Assembly: GCA_006227875.1 (NCBI GenBank)
Contig: SBFI01000454.1
Coordinates: forward strand, 1-9,929
DNA length: 9,929 bases
Direction of reading: 5' to 3'
Source: Acidobacteriota bacterium
GTDB lineage: Bacteria; Acidobacteriota; Thermoanaerobaculia; Multivoradales; JAHEKO01
Below the pieces are notes generated by a model, which did not search any database, was not told where the DNA came from, and saw nothing but the letters and a program-made list of their open reading frames with translations. Within the stretch, counting starts at the first letter, position 1. The number at the start of each line of letters is the position of its first letter. This document shows positions 1 to 6,884 of the stretch, piece after piece. Both the position numbers and the translations under genes were made by a program.

Positions 1-779
1 TCCTCGGCGGTCTGGATCTTTGGCAAGTAGAGGACGATCGAAGCGCCGCTCTCGGCGAGACGCCGGTAGTTGTTGACGACATAGAGGACCAGATCGACGA
101 TCGAGGCGGAAAATCCGCTGCCGTCCGCCGAGCGCAGGTGCCGGTCATCCAGGTGCAGGCCACGGGCGCGGAAGATCTTGGTGGTGAAGTCGAGCTGTTC
201 CGACCAGTCGTCGATGATCCGGTGGCCGAAGAAGTCCTCGCCCCACCGGTTCATCTCGCCGGCCACATGCTCGGCCACCTCGAGGAACAACGAGTCCTTG
301 GCGATGGCGAGCTTGAGGTTGCGCTGGTTATCCAGCGACATCGAGGTCACCTGACCGAGCGCGTCCTCGCCGTCGAACATCCAGCCGTCGGCGCCCGAGA
401 GCAGGGCGTACGCGACGTTGCGGATACTCTTTCCGACCGGCGCATTCGGCTTTGCCCCGGGGCCGGTACCCTGTAGCCACTGGCGTTCGAGGTCGGGAGG
501 GATCTCGCTGCCGACAAAGCGACCGTCCCGCGCATCCTGCACCCGAATCTCGGAACCGGGAATGACCAGCCCCGGATCCAGAAAGGCGATCCGCTCCCGG
601 TCGCGGGCCCGTCGAGCGCGTCTGGCAATGCGAGCGTCCATGACTGCCCTACGCTCCTCCTCGAACGACGCCAGGGCGGCCATCGCGGTCATCGCCTCCG
701 GCGTCAGCACGTCCGGGTACCGCTCCCCGAGGTTGTCGCGCACCTCTAGCGTCATCTTCTTGCTGTCACCACTCGTCAT
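1..779 (-). CDS. aceB: Malate synthase (A-type), N-terminal 259 residues, cut by left edge
   Basis: Malate synthase condenses glyoxylate with acetyl-CoA to give malate, the second step of the cytosolic glyoxylate shunt. I translated the minus strand from the ATG at 779: the frame stays open to the window edge (259 codons). Family landmarks in order are SGADGWMFDGEDALGQ (residues 128-143, counterpart of the MADFEDSL region of E. coli AceB), DFTTKIFRARGLHL (197-210, with the RGLHL arginine expected at the active site), GFSASIVDLVLYVVNNYR (about 222-239) and YLPKIQT (251-257, matching E. coli YLPKTQS). The C-terminal half, including the catalytic aspartate region, is outside the window. A strong Shine-Dalgarno, AAGGAGA at 786-792, sits 6 nt before the ATG and fixes the start. 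The gene follows aceK by 33 nt, so co-transcription is likely and supports a glyoxylate-shunt role. A glcB-type enzyme is less likely because the sequence aligns with the shorter A-type from its start. Confidence 0.9.
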   Translation of the reverse strand, partial: MTSGDSKKMTLEVRDNLGERYPDVLTPEAMTAMAALASFEEERRAVMDARIARRARRARDRERIAFLDPGLVIPGSEIRVQDARDGRFVGSEIPPDLERQWLQGTGPGAKPNAPVGKSIRNVAYALLSGADGWMFDGEDALGQVTSMSLDNQRNLKLAIAKDSLFLEVAEHVAGEMNRWGEDFFGHRIIDDWSEQLDFTTKIFRARGLHLDDRHLRSADGSGFSASIVDLVLYVVNNYRRLAESGASIVLYLPKIQTAE

Positions 780-812
780 CTCGCGTCTCCTTGCACAGAT
801 CGGGCGCCGAGC

Positions 813-2552
813 TCAACCGGCCCCGACCTCCACCCCCGTCGGCAGTCGCTGGGCGTCGGAATAGGGAAAGAAATCGATCATCTCGCCGGAGCCGACCTGG
901 CTCTGGACTCGGCGCCAGTAGTCGACGCCGAAAAGCTCCGAGTGCTCCCGCTCGAATGCATCTCGTACCGTTCCCGATACGCCCAGAAAGGTGTCCAGCT
1001 CTTCGGGAAAAACATCCTCGTCGGCTACCGTGTACCAGAGCTCGGCAGCCATCTCCTCGAACTCGCTGCGCGGCTCCGGGATACGCCGAAACCTGCACTC
1101 GGTGATCGAGGTCACCTCGTCGTAGTCGTAGAACACGACCCGGCCGTGGCGGGTGACGCCGAAGTTCTTGGTCAGCATGTCGCCGGTGAAGATGTCGGCG
1201 GCCGCCAGATCCCTGAGCGCCCGCCCCCATTCCGTGACCGCGCGCTGGGCCTCCGCCGGTGTCGCCTCACGGAGGTAGAGATCGAGGGGAATGACGCGGC
1301 GCCCGACGTACATGTGCCCGATGGCGACGTCGTCACCGTCCAGAGTCACCGTCTCCCCCGCCACCTCCAGCAACTCCTCGAGCAGCTCTTCGTCGAAACG
1401 CTGGCGGGGGAACTTGACGTGCTCGAACTCCTGATAGTCGACCAGCCGGCCGACGCGGTCGCGCTTCATCAGGGTCCTGTAACGCCTCCTGATCTCCTCC
1501 CGGGTGGTCGATTTGGTGGGGGGAAACCAGTCTTTGATCACCTTGAATACGAACTCGTAGGAGGGCAGCGTGAAGACCGCCATCACCTGGCCCGGCTGAC
1601 CGGGCGCGACCTCGAATCTCTCCTCACACCCGACGATATAGCCGATGAGATCCCGGTAGAACTCGCTCTTTCCGTGCTTGTTGTATCCCAGGGATATGTA
1701 GAGCTCGGCGATCTGTTTGCGCGGCAGGATCGAGTGCAGAAAGCCGATCACCTCCCGCGGGCTCTCCAGATCGGCGTGGAAGTACCAGCGGGCGAAGCTG
1801 AAGAGCCGGCTCACCTCCGCCTCATTGGCCAGAACGGCGTCGACCCTGAGCCCGTCGGTTTCATTGAGGACGGCCATGACCAGGGGAACGATCGACCCCT
1901 CGCGTCGCGCCCGGCCGATGAAGTAGGCCGCCTTGTTGCGGATGAAGACCGGCTCCAGCACATCCAACGATTCGATCTCCGGCGAGCCAAAGGTCTCGGT
2001 GAGAGCCTGTTCCACGCGGGTCGCCACCGCCGCCGAGTCCCGAGCCAGGTCCTGAAAAGGAACTTCGAGCCCGGCCCTTTGAAGAATCTTCTGGATGACC
2101 ACGGCATCCACCCGGCGCACGGCGTACATGCGTGCACTCGCCATCTCCCAGCCTGCAAAGGGCAGCGGAAAATCGTTGGACACGTAGTCGATCGTCGGAT
2201 CGACCCCGTCGTGGGGAAAGACGATGCGGGTAAGCGAATTGAAGAAGGTCTCGGCGAGCTCGAAGTCGTTGCGGCCGAGGATCGCCCGGGTGTAGGCACC
2301 CTTCATCTCCGCCCAGACCTCTCGACTTTGGGCAGCCTCTCCGAGCTGAGCCGCCAGATCTCGAATGGTTTTGCCGATGCTTCCGGTGTAGAGCTCGCCC
2401 CGCTCGACGGTATCCGAGCGGATGGCCTGCCAGTCCCGGATCTCGAAATGGTGTTTTGCGCGTCTGGTTATGCGACGGAAGTCTTCGTGATGGTTTTCGA
2501 AGGCCCCTTGAATGGTCTCGACCGCCAGCTCCGCTGCAGCTCGACTCCCCAT
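813..2552 (-). CDS. aceK: Isocitrate dehydrogenase kinase/phosphatase (AceK)
   Basis: AceK is a bifunctional enzyme that phosphorylates and dephosphorylates isocitrate dehydrogenase, setting the branch between the TCA cycle and the glyoxylate shunt. The product is 579 aa, against 578 in E. coli, and alignment from memory is almost gapless. The N-terminal regulatory half covers about 1-310. The kinase-like half has the nucleotide loop APGQPG (316-321), K337 in VFKVIKD (E. coli K336), D372 (E. coli D371), GDMLTKNFG with D458 and N463 (E. coli D457, N462) and FYDYDE with D476, D478 and E479 (E. coli D475, D477, E478). All key residues are intact, so both activities are expected. I chose the ATG at 2552 because MGSRAAAELA...IQGAFENHHEDF aligns with the E. 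coli N-terminus. An in-frame ATG at 2576 adds eight residues and has no better ribosome site. It lies 44 nt after tag and 33 nt before malate synthase. Confidence 0.96.
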   Translation of the reverse strand: MGSRAAAELAVETIQGAFENHHEDFRRITRRAKHHFEIRDWQAIRSDTVERGELYTGSIGKTIRDLAAQLGEAAQSREVWAEMKGAYTRAILGRNDFELAETFFNSLTRIVFPHDGVDPTIDYVSNDFPLPFAGWEMASARMYAVRRVDAVVIQKILQRAGLEVPFQDLARDSAAVATRVEQALTETFGSPEIESLDVLEPVFIRNKAAYFIGRARREGSIVPLVMAVLNETDGLRVDAVLANEAEVSRLFSFARWYFHADLESPREVIGFLHSILPRKQIAELYISLGYNKHGKSEFYRDLIGYIVGCEERFEVAPGQPGQVMAVFTLPSYEFVFKVIKDWFPPTKSTTREEIRRRYRTLMKRDRVGRLVDYQEFEHVKFPRQRFDEELLEELLEVAGETVTLDGDDVAIGHMYVGRRVIPLDLYLREATPAEAQRAVTEWGRALRDLAAADIFTGDMLTKNFGVTRHGRVVFYDYDEVTSITECRFRRIPEPRSEFEEMAAELWYTVADEDVFPEELDTFLGVSGTVRDAFEREHSELFGVDYWRRVQSQVGSGEMIDFFPYSDAQRLPTGVEVGAG

Positions 2553-2596
2553 CGCCTGACCGCCAGAGCAGAGCATATCGCGCGAGGGGAGCGGCG

Positions 2597-3175
2597 TCAG
2601 CAGCTGGAGGCTCGTTTCAGCTCTTTGTAGCGGAAACAATCGACGGTGTGGTCGTTGACCATCCCCACGGCCTGCATGAAGGCGTAGCAGATGGTCGAGC
2701 CGACAAAGTTGAAGCCTCGCCGCTTGAGCTCGCGGCTCATGGCGTCCGACTCCTTGGTCTGGGCCGGAATCTGCTTCATGCTCCGCCACCGGTTGACGAT
2801 CGGCTTGCCACCCACGAACTGCCAGATAAAGGCGTCGAAGCTGCCATAGTCCTCCTGGACGGCCAGAAAAGCCTTGGCATTGCGCACCGCCGAGGCGACC
2901 TTGAGCCGGTTGCGGATGATGCCGGGATCGGCAAGCAGCTTGGCTGTCTTCTTCTCCGTGTAGCGTGCAATCTTGGCGGCATCGAAGTTGTCGAATACCT
3001 GCCGGTACCGCTCCCGTTTCTTGAGCACCGTCGACCAGCTGAGACCGGCCTGGGCGCCTTCGAGGATGAGGAACTCGAACAGGGTGCGATCGTCGTGAAC
3101 CGGTGTGCCCCACTCGCGGTCGTGGTAGTCGATCATCTGGGATTCTTTGCCGGACCATTCGCAGCGGGTCTTCAT
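2597..3175 (-). CDS. tag: DNA-3-methyladenine glycosylase I (TagI)
   Basis: TagI removes 3-methyladenine from alkylated DNA, the first step of base excision repair. The 192-aa product is close to E. coli Tag (187 aa) and aligns along its whole length. The zinc-binding residues are all present: C5 and H18 near the N-terminus, H176 and C180 near the C-terminus (E. coli C4, H17, H175, C179). The base-recognition glutamate is E39 in LEGAQAGLSW (E. coli E38). The helix-hairpin-helix region GIIRNRLKV and the signature RGFNFVGSTICYAFMQAVGMVNDH are also clear. The ATG at 3175 was chosen because MKTRCEW matches the family N-terminus. The frame extends another 18 codons upstream, but that extension is unrelated to the family. 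A GGGAGA-like ribosome site lies about 11 nt upstream. The gene sits 50 nt after the PLP enzyme and 44 nt before aceK. No functional tie to the glyoxylate shunt is apparent. Confidence 0.95.
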   Translation of the reverse strand: MKTRCEWSGKESQMIDYHDREWGTPVHDDRTLFEFLILEGAQAGLSWSTVLKKRERYRQVFDNFDAAKIARYTEKKTAKLLADPGIIRNRLKVASAVRNAKAFLAVQEDYGSFDAFIWQFVGGKPIVNRWRSMKQIPAQTKESDAMSRELKRRGFNFVGSTICYAFMQAVGMVNDHTVDCFRYKELKRASSC

Positions 3176-3201
3176 CGGTTTGCGTGTCTCCCTCGGTCGG
3201 T

Positions 3202-3223
3202 CGGCCGGTACGGAAGCCGGCCG
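3202..3223 (-). other. GC-rich hairpin between PLP-enzyme gene and tag
   Basis: A perfect 7-bp inverted repeat, CGGCCGG (3202-3208) and CCGGCCG (3217-3223), encloses an 8-nt loop. On the minus-strand transcript it begins 2 nt after the stop codon of the PLP enzyme gene and ends about 26 nt before the tag start codon. There is no T-tract after it, so it does not look like a standard intrinsic terminator. It could be an RNA-stability or partial-attenuation element that sets the ratio between the first gene and the rest of the operon. In GC-rich DNA such stems also arise by chance. Confidence 0.4.
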
Positions 3224-3225
3224 CT

Positions 3226-4404
3226 TCAAGCTCCGCCTGCCAGGGCCTGCTCGAAGTCGGCGATGAGCTCGTCGGGATTCTCGATCCCCACCGATACACG
3301 GATCAGGTCGTCGGTGATCCCGAGGCGCTGCCTCCCTTCGGGTGTCTGACCCAGGTGCGAGCTGCGAGAAGGCCGCACGACCAGGGTCTCCACACCGCCC
3401 AGGCTGGCGGCGTGAAGCGGAATCTTCACCCGACCGAGAAAAGCCTCGGCGATCTCCGCGCTCTCGGCGTAGAAGGAGAGCATCCCACCGAAGCCCGACA
3501 ACAGATTGCGCGCAAATGCATGACCCGGATCGGAGGGGAGACCCGGATAGTTGACCTTGCGGATCTCCGGCCGACCGGCCAGAAACTCGGCCAGCCTGCC
3601 CGCGTTCTCGTTCTGCCTCGTCACCCTGAGCACCAGGGTCTTGAGCCCCCGCTCGAGCAGAAAACAGGCGTGGGGATCGATCGAGCCACCCAGGTGGAGG
3701 AGCAGATGGCGCACCTTGTGGACGTGAGCCTCCGAGCCGATCACCGCTCCCGCCACGATGTCGCTGTGACCGTTGAGGTACTTGGTGGCGCTGTGCACCA
3801 CCAGATCGATTCCGATCTCCAGGGGCCGGAAGTTGACCGGGGTGGCAAATGTGTTGTCAATCACCGTGACCAGCCCGTGCTCGCGCGCAAAGTCGACCGC
3901 CGCCTGGAGGTCCCCCACCTCCATCAGCGGGTTGGAAATGGTCTCCAGCATCATCAGCTTTGTCTTCGGTGTCAGGGCCTTTTCCCAGCTTCGGGGCCCT
4001 TCCGGATCGGCGGTATCGATGGCCGTATAGCCGATCCCCATCCGAGGAGCATCCTCGTCCAGAAAGCTTTGAGTGCCCCCGTAGAGGGTCTTTTGTGCCA
4101 GCACATGGTCCCCCTGCCCCACAAAGGCCAGGATAGACGTGGTGATGGCGGCCATGCCGCTGGCGGTAGCCAGCGCGGCCTCGCCCGACTCGATGGCGGC
4201 TAATCGAGCATGCAAGGCCAGGTGGCTGGGCGAGTTGCTCAAACGGAGGTAACGGACCGCGTCATAGGTGGCCTCGTCGGCCATCAGGAAGTTGGCCGAT
4301 TGAAATACCGGCGTCACCACCGCGCCTTCGATATTGGGCCGGGGCGCGCCCGCGTGGACCACGTTGGTGTCAAGGGTCTCGAATCGCTCTTTGTACTCGG
4401 TCAC
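3226..4404 (-). CDS. Cys/Met-metabolism PLP-dependent enzyme (cystathionine synthase/lyase family)
   Basis: This is a fold-type I PLP enzyme of the trans-sulfuration family (cystathionine gamma-synthase, cystathionine beta- and gamma-lyase, methionine gamma-lyase). The 392-aa length is normal for the family. Visible features are Y52 and R54, which would bind PLP phosphate across the dimer, SGMAAI (82-87), the cofactor-stacking tyrosine Y108 in LYGGTQ, D183 in VIDNTF, the Schiff-base lysine K208 in HSATKYLNGHSD, and SLGGVETLVVRPS (about 334-346) near the C-terminus. The usual Y-x-R-x-x-N-P-T reads Y-L-R-L-S-N-S-P-S-H, with one extra residue, pointing to a subfamily apart from the textbook enzymes. 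Substrate and reaction (synthase or lyase) cannot be told from the sequence alone. The GTG start at 4404 follows a good ribosome site. A TTG 42 nt further upstream is less likely. It is the first gene of the probable operon with tag, aceK and malate synthase. Confidence 0.9.
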   Translation of the reverse strand: MTEYKERFETLDTNVVHAGAPRPNIEGAVVTPVFQSANFLMADEATYDAVRYLRLSNSPSHLALHARLAAIESGEAALATASGMAAITTSILAFVGQGDHVLAQKTLYGGTQSFLDEDAPRMGIGYTAIDTADPEGPRSWEKALTPKTKLMMLETISNPLMEVGDLQAAVDFAREHGLVTVIDNTFATPVNFRPLEIGIDLVVHSATKYLNGHSDIVAGAVIGSEAHVHKVRHLLLHLGGSIDPHACFLLERGLKTLVLRVTRQNENAGRLAEFLAGRPEIRKVNYPGLPSDPGHAFARNLLSGFGGMLSFYAESAEIAEAFLGRVKIPLHAASLGGVETLVVRPSRSSHLGQTPEGRQRLGITDDLIRVSVGIENPDELIADFEQALAGGA

Positions 4405-4409
4405 GGTGT

Positions 4410-4416
4410 CCCCCTC
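4410..4416 (-). promoter_or_regulatory. Ribosome binding site deciding a GTG start
   Basis: On the minus strand the purine tract GAGGGGG lies 5 nt before GTG at 4404. The only earlier in-frame start candidate, TTG at 4446, has no comparable site. This supports the GTG as the start of the PLP enzyme. Confidence 0.6.
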
Positions 4417-4476
4417 GTGTCTCGGCCGGTTCTTACTGGGATTCAACTTCAGCCTGTGGCCTGCCAGGAGCCTGCT

Positions 4477-4507
4477 ATCTTAGACCACCCCGGTGCCATG
4501 CTAAGAT
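4477..4507. promoter_or_regulatory. Nested dyad in divergent intergenic region (candidate operator)
   Basis: The 158-bp region between the divergently transcribed PLP enzyme and the sulfatase-like gene contains a perfect 7-bp inverted repeat, ATCTTAG (4477-4483) and CTAAGAT (4501-4507), 17 bp apart. Between the arms is a second dyad, CACC (4486-4489) and GGTG (4492-4495). The two centres are about 1.5 bp apart. The location suits a regulator acting on one or both genes. TAAGAT, present on both strands within the arms, also resembles a -10 box, but no convincing -35 hexamer lies at the right distance. A role as operator is inference. Confidence 0.35.
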
Positions 4508-4562
4508 CCCGCCCGCCTCCAATCTGGAGAGCCCCCAAAGAGACCTCGCGCACACTTTGCCC

Positions 4563-6875
4563 ATGATTCTCCGCCAAAGTCTTCTCCTGGCATTGGTACA
4601 GCTCATGACCGGGGCAGCGCTGATGCTGGCGATCGGCTCTTGCCGCCCGGCGGAAGAGGCAGGAGAGCCCGTCGAGCTCCGACTCGCCGACTATGTCGGG
4701 CCGCAGCAGCGCCAGGTCTCTACCGATTTCATCCTCCCGGACCGTGAGAGAGATGGGGATCGGCTGGGCTTTGGCTGGGCCGTAAAGCAGCCGAAAGACT
4801 CAGATGAGACCGTGATGGAGATGAAGCGGGAGTCGGCTCGCATTCGGTTCTTTTCTGCTGCAGCCGACGCCCGCAGCCTCGAGATCGAGGCCCACTGGAG
4901 CGGCGATCCCGCCAAAGCAGCTCCCCCCATCCGTCTTCAGTTGAACGGCCAGTACCTGGCGCATCTCGAGGCTGGCGACAACTGGCAGAGCCACCGCATA
5001 GAAATCCCTAAGGGACAACTGCGGCAGGGCGTCAACCTTCTGGAGCTCCATCGGGAAGCCATAGGTTCCTCCCCACCACGGAAGAGAAAATTCGCTCGTT
5101 TCCTCCGTCTTCGACATCTCCGTATCCACACCGCCCAGAACAGGCCACTTTGGTCGGCGCGGCCGGCCGAGATAGCCCTGCTCGACGGATCTGGAGAGAG
5201 ACCGGGCAAGCCAGTCATTCAGATGCCCACCGACAGCTACCTGGACCTCGTAGCGGAGCTCCCCTCGCGATCTCGGCTGGTCGGGCATTACACGGTCGAG
5301 TTTCCAGAGGATGGAGCTCAGGACCGGGTGACTCTTTATGTCGAGCTACTCGATGGAGACGGGCGGACACGGGAGCTCATGGCCAAGAATGTGAAGCGAC
5401 CAACCGAGAGGCCGCAGCGACTCGGCTTGGATCTCGACCGGTGGTCGGGAGAACTCGTCCGCCTCCGTCTGCGGATCGCGGGACCGGGCGATGCGCTCGT
5501 CCAATGGCACGATCCCAAGATCGTAGGACGAGGTGGATCTGACGGCACGGTGTTCCAGGGGAACGTGGCGGCCGTCACTCCGCCTCGAAGCGGCCGGCTG
5601 GGGAGACCCGAGGTGGTGTTTATTCTGCTTGATACAGCACGGGCGGACGCCTTCTCCTGCTACGGTGGACCCTACCCAACCCCGACTCTCGACCGCCTCG
5701 CCGAGGAGGGGACCCGTTTTGTCCGCGCCGTGGCACCCGCTTCCTGGACCGGTCAGTCGGTGCCGGCAATCTTTACCGGGCTCTTTTCCGATACGCTGGC
5801 CGTTGAGCACTGGGGGAGCCGAATACCAGCGAGTGTTCCCACCCTCGCCGGGCTGCTTCAAGGAGCCGGATACCACACCCTCCTCTGGTCTCAGCACCGC
5901 TTCTACCGCTGGCACAAGGGCTTGTCCCGGGGTTTCGAGACGGTTCGCCTGCTGGGCTCTCGGGTCGTCGACGCCGGAGATCTGACAGATCTTCTCAAAG
6001 AGAGCCCGAAACCGACCTTTGCTTTTGTGCACCTCATGCCTCCCCACATCCCGTATGAGCCGCCCGACCCCTATCGTGGTCTCTACTCCTCCTGGTACGA
6101 GGGAGAGATCCCCTTGAATCCGGAGTTTCTCTTCAAGTTTCCATACCAGCGCTCGCCGGAAGAGCTCGATTCCGAGGATCTCCGCTATGCAAGGGATCGT
6201 TATCTGGAGCACGCGGTATTCGCCGATTCGCAGGTCGCAGAAGTGCTGAACATTCTGGAGGAGCTCGACCGGTATGAAGATACGCTGATCGTGGTGCTCT
6301 CAGATCACGGCGAAGGCTTCCTGGAGCACGGGTTCTTCCTCCACGGTCAGAATCTCTATGACGAGTTCCTGCAGGTGCCGCTGCTGGTCAAATGGCCGCA
6401 GGGTATCGACGGCTTTGCCGCGGAGATCGATGAGCCGGTGAGCCTGGTCGATCTCGTCCCCACGCTGGTCGATGGTCTGGATCTTCCCTCCGACCGAGGT
6501 TTCCAGGGGATCAGTCTTCTACCCGCGGCCTTCGGCGAGGAACTACCTCCACGACCCATCTACTCCACCACCCGTGGGGCCAGCGCCGGAAGCCATCCAC
6601 CAAACACAAGCTCCATGCTCCTGGTCAATGGCTGGAAGCTCATCTACAACAGGATCACCCTCGAGAGCGAGCTCTACAATCTGAGAGACGATCCGGAGGA
6701 GAGTCGAAACCTCGCGGCCGAGATGCCGTTGCAGACCTTGTTTCTCCAGCAGGAGATTCAGCGTCGAATCTGGCTCAATGGGGGTTTTCTGGAAGCCGGT
6801 GGCGGCGAGGTCGATCTGGAGAGCCTCGATCCAGAGGACATCGAGCACCTCAAGGCGCTCGGTTATCTGAACTGA
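4563..6875 (+). CDS. Predicted lipoprotein, sulfatase/alkaline phosphatase superfamily, no formylglycine Cys
   Basis: The product is 770 aa from the ATG at 4563. A TTG two codons earlier and an ATG at 4605 are alternatives, and no strong ribosome site decides between them. Residues 1-26 form a hydrophobic signal peptide followed by a lipobox-like IGSC, with C27 as the likely lipidated residue, so the protein is expected at the cell envelope. Residues about 85-320 are beta-rich. The stretch from RLQLNGQYL to GQLRQGVNLLEL (about 124-162) resembles a carbohydrate-binding-like jelly roll (inference). The superfamily domain runs from about 348 to 710: VVFILLDTARAD with metal-ligand D357, then PASWTGQS at the nucleophile site, HLMPPHIPY, and VVLSDHGEGF with D581 and H582, and H594 in FLHGQ. 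Where sulfatases have C-x-P-S/A-R, this protein has T396-G-Q-S-V. It therefore cannot form formylglycine there and may be a threonine-nucleophile phospho- or sulfo-hydrolase or transferase. It ends in HLKALGYLN. Substrate unknown. Confidence 0.85.
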   Translation: MILRQSLLLALVQLMTGAALMLAIGSCRPAEEAGEPVELRLADYVGPQQRQVSTDFILPDRERDGDRLGFGWAVKQPKDSDETVMEMKRESARIRFFSAAADARSLEIEAHWSGDPAKAAPPIRLQLNGQYLAHLEAGDNWQSHRIEIPKGQLRQGVNLLELHREAIGSSPPRKRKFARFLRLRHLRIHTAQNRPLWSARPAEIALLDGSGERPGKPVIQMPTDSYLDLVAELPSRSRLVGHYTVEFPEDGAQDRVTLYVELLDGDGRTRELMAKNVKRPTERPQRLGLDLDRWSGELVRLRLRIAGPGDALVQWHDPKIVGRGGSDGTVFQGNVAAVTPPRSGRLGRPEVVFILLDTARADAFSCYGGPYPTPTLDRLAEEGTRFVRAVAPASWTGQSVPAIFTGLFSDTLAVEHWGSRIPASVPTLAGLLQGAGYHTLLWSQHRFYRWHKGLSRGFETVRLLGSRVVDAGDLTDLLKESPKPTFAFVHLMPPHIPYEPPDPYRGLYSSWYEGEIPLNPEFLFKFPYQRSPEELDSEDLRYARDRYLEHAVFADSQVAEVLNILEELDRYEDTLIVVLSDHGEGFLEHGFFLHGQNLYDEFLQVPLLVKWPQGIDGFAAEIDEPVSLVDLVPTLVDGLDLPSDRGFQGISLLPAAFGEELPPRPIYSTTRGASAGSHPPNTSSMLLVNGWKLIYNRITLESELYNLRDDPEESRNLAAEMPLQTLFLQQEIQRRIWLNGGFLEAGGGEVDLESLDPEDIEHLKALGYLN

Positions 6876-6884
6876 GGCTAGCCA

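Noticed and set aside
138..476. Plus-strand open frame opposite malate synthase
   Set aside because: The minus strand carries an unbroken malate synthase frame here with conserved motifs.
942..2630. Long plus-strand open frame (562 codons) opposite aceK and the end of tag
   Set aside because: It is antisense to aceK, whose residues match the family throughout. The plus-strand protein has no recognisable domain and its composition reflects GC-rich antisense codons.
2553..3299. Minus-strand extension of the aceK frame through tag and into the PLP gene (828 codons in all)
   Set aside because: Only the last 579 residues look like AceK. The upstream part is the wrong frame of tag, and both tag and aceK have good own starts.
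3103..4203. Plus-strand open frame (366 codons) opposite the PLP enzyme
   Set aside because: It is a shadow of a well-supported minus-strand gene, with no family features of its own.
6876..6883. GGCTAGCC between the convergent genes as a solo end of the 7542-7726 element
   Set aside because: It shares only AGGCTAG with the element's end. An 8-bp palindrome is too short to claim a relationship.
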